DNA of 64,000 bases, taken from the NCBI RefSeq assembly GCF_964199755.1, contig NC_133918.1:2108001-2172000 (forward strand), read 5' to 3'. This document shows, piece by piece, positions 57,403 to 64,000 of the stretch (within the stretch, counting starts at the first letter, position 1; every line of letters starts with the position of its first letter). The notes below the pieces were generated by a model, which ran no database searches, was not told the DNA's origin, and saw only the letters and a program-made list of their open reading frames with translations. Position numbers and translations under genes: made by a program. The stretch is from Larus michahellis (Eukaryota; Chordata; Aves; Charadriiformes; Laridae).

Positions 57403-59106
57403 GTGTTTTGTAGCCCCGTGTGCCACCGAGGGGTCTCACCAGGCTTTGAGGCAGGAGAAGAGGGACACTGAAACACGGAGCCACGTCACAGGAGAAAAGC
57501 CCCGGTGAGCAGAGCACAGGGTGCGTGCCTCGCCGTGAAATTCCTGGCAGAAGCGAGATTCCTCTTTTCTTCTCATCTTGTCGCCTCCCTGTCACTGCTC
57601 AAGCCTCCGACGGAAATTCATCGTCCTCCTTTGCTTGGCGTCTCCCCCTCGCTCCCCCGTCGCTCTCGCTGCCGTGGCCTGGGGCTGCCCGCGTGTCCGC
57701 CCACCCGCCCCGCTCCTTCAGCGCGGGGGACTCAGATTTCCTGATACGACTCTATTTTGGGAAACGTGTTTCAGCAAGACCAACTGGGTTGATGGAGACT
57801 TAATCACACTGTGCTTCAGGAAAAGTCCTGAAAAGGCAACAATATCTGGGTATTTATGGCCCAGCGATTGTTCCGCTCTGCAAGGCAAGTCCCGGGGAGA
57901 AGAGAAACAGGCAAAGCACGTGGAGGGGCATTTTTTTCTGCTTCTGAAAAGTGGAACAAAGGAGTGTGAGGATGGGCTGAGCTCCGCAGAGCTGGACGAC
58001 GTGCAGCCCCCTGTGCTGAGTGGCAAAACTATGGATTTGCTGAGTGGGAGCTCTCGGCGAAAGCCTGTGGGGAGTGTGGTTGCACAAGTGCTAGTGTCAG
58101 AAATACTGATGGGTTTGAAGGCTTGACAGGGAGGAGCCCAGGAAGGAGAAAATATACGTTGTGATTTATGTGAACAGCACAAAAGAAGAAAATGTCAAAA
58201 GCAACAGTTGTCACCAACGGGTGACTGAAGCCGGATGCAGATCTTGCAGCTGGCTCGGGACGTGTCTGGTGAGATCGGACGTGCTGACGGGAAGACTGCA
58301 AACTAATAAAATGCTGGTTTGTTTTGGAAAGATAAATGTGCATTGTGCTCTCAGTGCCGGCTGCACGTGGGTCTTTGGAGGGTGAGGCTGCCCCACTGCT
58401 CCGAGCCACGCTGGCACGTGGGGGAGGATGCCTTACCCCATGGCCCAGCTGTGGTCTGGGTGTGCCAAGAGGAACTGGGCTGTGCAGAGGGGTGAGGGAA
58501 ATGCTGGGGTCCTCAGCAAACCTGTAAGAGCACAAAAGCCCCTGCAAGACGAAGCTAAGGCACTGCAGACGAGCTGTTCGGTACCAGCCGTTGGGAGGGT
58601 GCAGAGCTCCAAGCTCATCCGCGTCTCTGCGGCTGACCACTGGGATGAGTCTACGAGGACAGCAGGGGCAGACAGCCCAGCGACGCGACCCTCCACTGGA
58701 CACACGTGTACTTTCACACAGCCGTTTCCAGCCACCCTACGATAACAAAGCATCACGTCCGTTCCCTGCTTTTCCATTCCTCACAAAAACCAGTGGCTCT
58801 CTGCTCCCCCCAAAGCTCGGCATATTGGAAGTTTTAAAGCAACTTTTTGCCCCGTCCAGAGATGTCTCCTGTCATCATACCAAGTGTTTCAGTCTCCATA
58901 CGAAGGCTGTTCGGCCCGTCCAGGGTCACCTCTGCCCCGCAAGTCCCCTGAGGAGGAGGAAGGGGCTGCTGAAACGTCGGTGCTCCACAGATTGGCTCAG
59001 GGAAGAGAATCTGTGCTTGGCCGTGGAGGAGGGAGAAATGAGGGGGGTGCTTTATATCTCCACCTTCAGTAGAAGTGGACGCTTTTAAGGACAGAGCTGT
59101 CTGGGA

Positions 59107-59156
59107 GACCTCCTTTCTTCTCCTCCCCTTTCTCCCTTCTTTCCTTTCTTTGCTCT
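59107..59156 (+). repeat. Pyrimidine-rich tract
   Basis: Near-pure CT stretch of about 50 bp (CCTCCTTTCTTCTCCTCCCC, then TTTCTCCCTTCTTTCC). It is not a simple periodic microsatellite. Confidence 0.75.
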
Positions 59157-59399
59157 GTCACTTACAGCTCTGTTCCACTGCGCGTAACCTTTCAGAGAGG
59201 CACTTCCCTGCAGTCCCAGCGGAGTCTCTGAACCTGCCACCACGGCGAGGAACCGCTGGAGGTGACTGAACTCACAATCTTCTTTGAGGATTACACTCTG
59301 CAGGGGAGGGAGCTCCTCTTGCTCTCCTCTTCTGCGGGAATTTGCAGTCTGCCTCACAGCCTCCTGCCAATAAGTGAGATATGTGGAAAAGAGAAGACT

Positions 59400-59780
59400 T
59401 TAGCCGATTTTGCTTATAATTTGGGTGTTGACGTATTATTTTAAAATGGTTCAATCGAGCTTTTTATTATAGAAGGACAGTGATGAGAATGCAGAGGCCG
59501 GTACTACAGCTACCCAATTAATGAGATTAGTCCTATTGATTTTAATGGGGGTGATTCACTGGCTCGAGATGAAACACCAGCTTATTTATCTACTGGATCA
59601 CGGCCAGACAATGCAGCATCTTACAGGATAGAGCCCTTAAATATCACAACTGGTTACAGTCAGTGCAGGAATCCAGTCCTTTTAGTAGTGCTAGTCTTGA
59701 GATTACGTTGGGGGTTTTATTGCTATTATTTTAGGCAGAGTGCCCAAGACGGAACCGTAAGATTAATATTCAGGGAACAA
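59400..59780. promoter_or_regulatory. Candidate conserved element, perhaps an exapted old repeat
   Basis: About 380 bp of AT-rich sequence with TTGCTTATAATTTGGG, TACCCAATTAATGAGATTAG and CTATTGATTTTAATGGGGG, then CAGCTTATTTATCTACTGG and GATAGAGCCCTTAAATATC. The ATTGATTTTAATGGG block resembles the TTGACTTCAATGGG-type motif that recurs in very old amniote repeats. No coding signal. Regulatory role and repeat origin are inference. Confidence 0.38.
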
Positions 59781-60671
59781 ATCCAGAGGTAATGGTCCCC
59801 ATGAGCCTAGGGCCAGGGATGCTGACGGCTCGGTTTTCTGGGTAGCCAGGTGGAACTGCTGATTTCTGAGCTGCATTTTGCATACGCTGCCAGCAACATT
59901 TCAGGACCGACTGGTGGGCTGGGAAATAAAACCTGTTTACCCACACAGCTCACCCGCTCCGCTGCAAGGGACCATTAGCCCTGTTTCTACAGGATCCGTG
60001 CTGCCCGCGGGGTCCTGCCTTCACAGGGTGCGCAGACGTGGCTTACATCACCCCCCCGGTACCTTATGCCCAGGCAGGAGCCTGTTTGCGTATGCAAAAT
60101 TGCTCCTGCCTGCGTGCTTTGAGCACGAACCTGAATTCAGGTTGCCCTTATAACAGCAGGCATCCGTCCTCCCAGCGACACAGAATGTGCAAAGCGGCTC
60201 AGCTTCCCCGGCCGGGACAGCAGGACACGGAGCCAGAGAGGGCAATGAGCCCCCACCCCGAGCAAGGAGACACCGCAGAGGGGCTCACGGATGGGTGCGA
60301 GCTCAGGGTGCTGAGCTGCCTCCGCCACCTCCCCTCCGGCTCCCCTGGGCTGGCTGGGGATGTGGCAGCACATGGGCTGCTGCTTTGCAGCATCTGGTGC
60401 CCTCCCCTGGCCCTCAGCCGCACTCATCACGCTCCGTGCCGCCCTTCTGCAGTCTTCTGCTGCCCAGTGTTCAGGGGCTTTCAACAGCGGCAAGAGAGGA
60501 AAGTTGGTCCTTGCCCTACATTTTAAGTGTCTGTGGGTTTTTCATCTCTGTGAACAGTTCAGGACCTTTGAGAGCCTCTCTCTAGGTTACATTCCCCTTC
60601 TCCACCTTTTTTTCTCAGTATATTTTCTTCTTCTACCATTAGCTTACCTTTTTTCTTCTCCATTCCCCTCC

Positions 60672-60854
60672 AGGGTGGTGAGACACTGGCCCAGGTTGCC
60701 CAGAGAGGGGGTGGAGGCCCCATCCCTGGAGACATTCAAGGCCAGGCTGGATGAGGCTCTGAGCGACCTGATGGAGTTAAAGATGTCTCTGCTCAGTGCA
60801 GGGGGTTGGACTAGGTGGCCTTTAGAGGTCCCTTCCGACCCAACACATTCTATG
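60672..60854 (+). mobile_element. CR1 LINE fragment, sense, short
   Basis: AGGGTGGTGAGACACTGGCC, CCCAGAGAGGGGGTGGAGGC, then GGGGTTGGACTAGGTGGCC-type end and terminal ACACATTCTATG. Same subfamily as 5.7 and 31.4 kb. Confidence 0.95.
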
Positions 60855-61580
60855 TCTTGGTTTAAACCCATCCTCATTTAGCTAAGGCTAAGATCAGGGC
60901 TTTTTTAAGAAACAACTCATAACACCTCTCCTACGGGTGCTGCCTCGGAGCAGCAGTAAGGCCCCACTCTCCCTGTCAGATATCATCACATTCGCGGAGA
61001 AGCACGGAGGATGGTGAGCTATTCCTGAGCGAAGGGGATCCATCCTGCCCAGTGCTCAGCCTCAGTCCTGGCCCTGGTGCTGGAGGAAGCCGAGGGCTGT
61101 TCTCAGAAACGTCAGCGCTCTCCCTGACTCCAGAACAAGCACTAAACGTGACTTTGCATTCAGCTCCATCAGCATTTCTGGTGCCGGGGAGACAATCAGG
61201 AGAAACCTCACACCTCTGTGGGGTGGGATGTTCCATCTCCTGAACAAGACTGATTTCTAATGGATACAGTTTAGGGAGAAACTTCCCAAAGAGGGAAGGA
61301 TTTCCTACAGTCACTCATGATGGTGCTTCTGTTCCAGCTCCTGTAGCCACTTGCTGCTGCCCATCACAAGAGGCAGGACACTGGTTTAACTGGGACATTG
61401 CCAGTTTCCAAACTTTTTTTTTTACTAACGTGTCTCTAAATTTGTTTGCAGTTATCAATACTTTTTGGTGGGTTCGTAGGAATGCAGGGAGCCAGAACAG
61501 ACAGTCCTTTTCATAGAGCCGTCAAATACTTCACGTTCCCTCAGTGAGGCCAGAAAACAAGCCCCGTAACAACTAAATGA
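60855..61580. other. Intergenic, no gene seen
   Basis: No exon could be supported. Moderate GC, unique sequence, a T9 run near 61416-61424. Confidence 0.5.
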
Positions 61581-61602
61581 CCATAGAATCATAGAATCAT
61601 AG
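61581..61602 (-). mobile_element. Bare CR1 3' tail
   Basis: CCATAGAATCATAGAATCAT followed by AG contains two and a half antisense CR1 octamers (CATAGAAT) with no CR1 body beyond. It is best read as an extremely 5'-truncated insertion. Confidence 0.6.
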
Positions 61603-64000
61603 ATTTTAGGAGAGAGACTGTTGATCCTCAATACTTCGTAAATAAATAGTCAGTCACCGCTTCAAAAGAACAGGGCAGAAACGCTGAGCTCTGAAGAGGA
61701 GCCGCGTCGGGACTGTTGGAGGTGCAGACCCTGTGCGACACGGCGATCGTCTCTTTGTCAGCGTACGCAGCGCTCTGCCCTAGTTCGGCCGAACCTGCTC
61801 CTCCTGAGACCGGCAAAAGCTTTCCACGGTGATGGAAAAAGGACAGCTTCCACTCTGCGCCACACAGCTCCCAGCAGAGTCAGCTCCCCCAGGAATACAC
61901 TCGATCCTTCACGAACAGGAGTTCAGGATCTGAGAGAAAAGTTTTGGTATTTTCTTTGAGTGCAATATGACAACGCGGTCCTACATTATTCATGGGACAC
62001 TCCTGACAGTGCACGCCACAGAGGAGATTACTCTATGCTATGCTTTCAATTCCGAGTCTGCCTATGCAAGGGGAATAATAATTAGACTCTCGTAAATGTT
62101 AAAAAAGGAATGTCTTAACACTAATTAAACCTATTTATCTTTCACAGTTAGAGCAGTTAACATCCCAGTAAAAGGTATCACAGGAAAACAGTAGTGTATT
62201 TACCAAGTGATTTTCCTGAATGCAAGGGCCTCTCCGTTACAAACGACACGATGAAAGAGCAGATGGCGTATGAAGATGAAAAAAAGCCTGACTGTTGCCC
62301 TGTGTGTGATCTCAGAAGTGAGGCAGCTCGACTGAACATCATCATTAATATTTAAGGGAAGAGCAAAGTGTCATCAGGACCCAGGGCTGCCTGCCACACA
62401 ACCATAGTGTAAGGACAATCCATTCCAGCAGGAGACTACAGCCTTTGGGCTGGAGGATTCCTGCCCCACTGACAGGGGTCTTCTACCCGTCAGCAAGCTG
62501 AGCATCAACAACCTCGTGCCACCTGGTGACCGTGAAGAGGACCAGACCCTGCAGCGATGGACGGTTGTGGTACCCAGCTTTCCCAGGGACGGCGGTGGCC
62601 GCGTGAACTGCAGGTCAGTGATGAACGGGGCTCAGGCTCTGCCTGCGTCTGTTGCTCGGCTCCTACCCGTGGTCGTGCCAACTGGTGCTGCACAGTCAGG
62701 GAGGGTTGTGTCACCTTGTGCCATCTCAGCAGGACAGGCCCCGTGCCAGCTGGACAGTCAAGCAACCACCGAAAGGCGAGGAGACACAAGAATCGCCTCC
62801 GTGTACCTGGACGGAGGCTGCTGTGCTGGGTTGCCACCCCAACGGCTGTGCAAGCGCGGCAGGGTGAAGCGAGCTTGCCCCATGTGCAGAGATGTCCAAG
62901 GCTGTGGGACATGGCGTGGAAACAACAGCAGCAACTGCTCCAACCCAGCCAGGCTGTGGAGGACGGCGCAAAGGGGTTAAATGCTCACGTCCTGGCAACA
63001 CGGGGCTCAGCTCCTGGGAGCACAGGGAAGCTGTCGAGCAGGCTCTGCTCCTAGCCCATCACTGGCCTCAAAGTCCAGGCGCCCGAGGCCGCTAGCCTTA
63101 TTGCAGGTCTTTGCAAGGACGTGGAACCAACAACATCTGACTTCAAGAGCCTGGGCAAAGGTGACCTCTGCTGATAAAAGTGCTGACTGAGGCAGGACTG
63201 TGCCTGCGTGCTGCCCGCATTGTCACCTTTGTCATGCTGCATCCCGAACTGAAAGCTCAAAGAGCCCAGGGGAAGGCCAGGCAAGAGACAAGTCAGCAAA
63301 TGAAAAGGGGCTGCTCCGTTCCCTTTGTGCCAACATCTCTGCTCAGCCTTTTTTTCAAGGACACAAGTCTTTGAGAGACGCAAGGTGCTGCGTGCGGGGG
63401 CGACTTCCAAATCATAGACGTGGCCTGGAGGTGACTGGCTGTTTGCTGCAACGCTCCTGACGGCATGGGTCGGAGAGCGGGTGCGGAGGGAAGAGGAGGA
63501 GATGAAGGGCAGAGACTCATGAAAGAGCTGCAGCGTCCCTGGGGGAGCAGAGACCTTGAAAGGAATGAGAGAGAAGGGAGTGATGTAAGCAGGGAAGAGC
63601 TGGACGTTAAAGAACCTGAACATTGGTGTGAGGAGCAGCAGGGTGTACAGGAGGAAGAGCCGGGACAGGTTTGACATGGAAAAGGCTTTGGAAAAGTTAG
63701 TTTCAGTGAAATGGTGAACAAAAGCCAGTCTGGCGGGATCCTGAGGGGTGAGAAAGGGCAGGAAGGCAGGCAGTGACTGATCCTCGTTTTTAGGCAAAAG
63801 GAGTTAGGAGAGCGTCTGCTCATCAGTGGGCTGGGACCGTGTTTATGAAACTCTGGGTGCCTGGCACTCCAGTTCAGACCAAGGACTGTCAGAAGAGAAA
63901 AGACTAAACCTGCTGCATTTACACGCATCTCCTCTTCTAGACGTGAACAAAGAGGTTTGGCGTGTTTCCCCAGCCCAGCCTGTGACGGGAGGTCGCACCG
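61603..64000. other. Intergenic to window end, no gene seen
   Basis: No exon could be supported. A 248-codon minus frame (63051-63797) lacks splice or family evidence and is discussed among rejected items. An AT-rich island at 61960-62200 is listed separately. Confidence 0.45.
61960..62200. promoter_or_regulatory. Candidate conserved non-coding element
   Basis: AT-rich island with CCTACATTATTCATGGG, GCTTTCAATTCCGAG, GGGAATAATAATTAGACTC, ACACTAATTAAACC and TTTATCTTTCACAG. No coding signal. Inferred from composition. Confidence 0.32.

Larger units (their letters stand above)
57403..60671. other. Intergenic, no gene seen
   Basis: No exon could be supported. A plus-strand AATAAA at 58305-58310 followed by TGCTGGTTTGTTTTGG is poly(A)-site-like; the 182-codon frame upstream (57578-58126) is unrecognised. 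A CT-rich tract lies at 59107-59156 and a candidate conserved element at 59400-59780. Confidence 0.45.

Noticed and set aside
63051..63797. 248-codon minus-strand frame
   Set aside because: No recognisable domain, no Kozak start or splice context, overlaps a 211-codon frame in another phase; could be tested with RNA-seq but does not meet the standard.

Overview
The window is vertebrate nuclear DNA, almost certainly from a bird. At least thirteen 3'-end fragments of CR1 LINEs (the dominant avian retrotransposon) lie on both strands, plus one bare CR1 tail. There is also one avian-type ERVL solo LTR with a 5-bp target duplication and several worn MIR-type SINE relics. Base composition is GC-rich with CpG islands, as on a microchromosome. 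No bacterial, organellar or viral gene organisation is present. I had only the sequence, so all family assignments are by recognition, not by search.

Layout. 1-19.7 kb: no convincing coding exon; CR1 fragments at 1-0.75, 2.2-2.6, 5.7-6.1 and 10.9-11.26 kb, the solo LTR at 10.44-10.80 kb, and AT-rich islands in GC-rich DNA that look like candidate conserved non-coding elements. 19.7-20.65 kb: a strong CpG island with one possible minus-strand first coding exon, followed at 20.69-21.35 kb by a degenerate minisatellite. 21.4-40.6 kb: non-coding, with three CR1 fragments facing minus and one facing plus, MIR relics, a G-quadruplex/A-tract block, a 20-bp tandem repeat and further AT-rich islands.

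40.66-47.05 kb is the gene-bearing core. On the minus strand, seven exons with canonical GT-AG splice sites join in frame into a 362-residue protein that I do not recognise; it has a basic amphipathic segment, an NLS-like cluster and a long acidic tail, and a poly(A) signal follows. On the plus strand, 2.3 kb away and divergently oriented, lies a single-exon 275-residue gene with its own TATA-like box and poly(A) signal. It carries the two N-terminal signature motifs of the C2CD4 family but no C2 domain.

47-64 kb: non-coding as far as I can see, with five CR1 fragments (49.8-50.5, 52.3-53.0, 54.8-55.1, 57.3-57.4 and 60.7-60.85 kb), a CR1 tail at 61.58 kb, MIR relics and several AT-rich candidate regulatory islands. 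The most interesting biology is the pair of genes at 41-47 kb. I found no CRISPR, tRNA, rRNA or other RNA gene that I could support.
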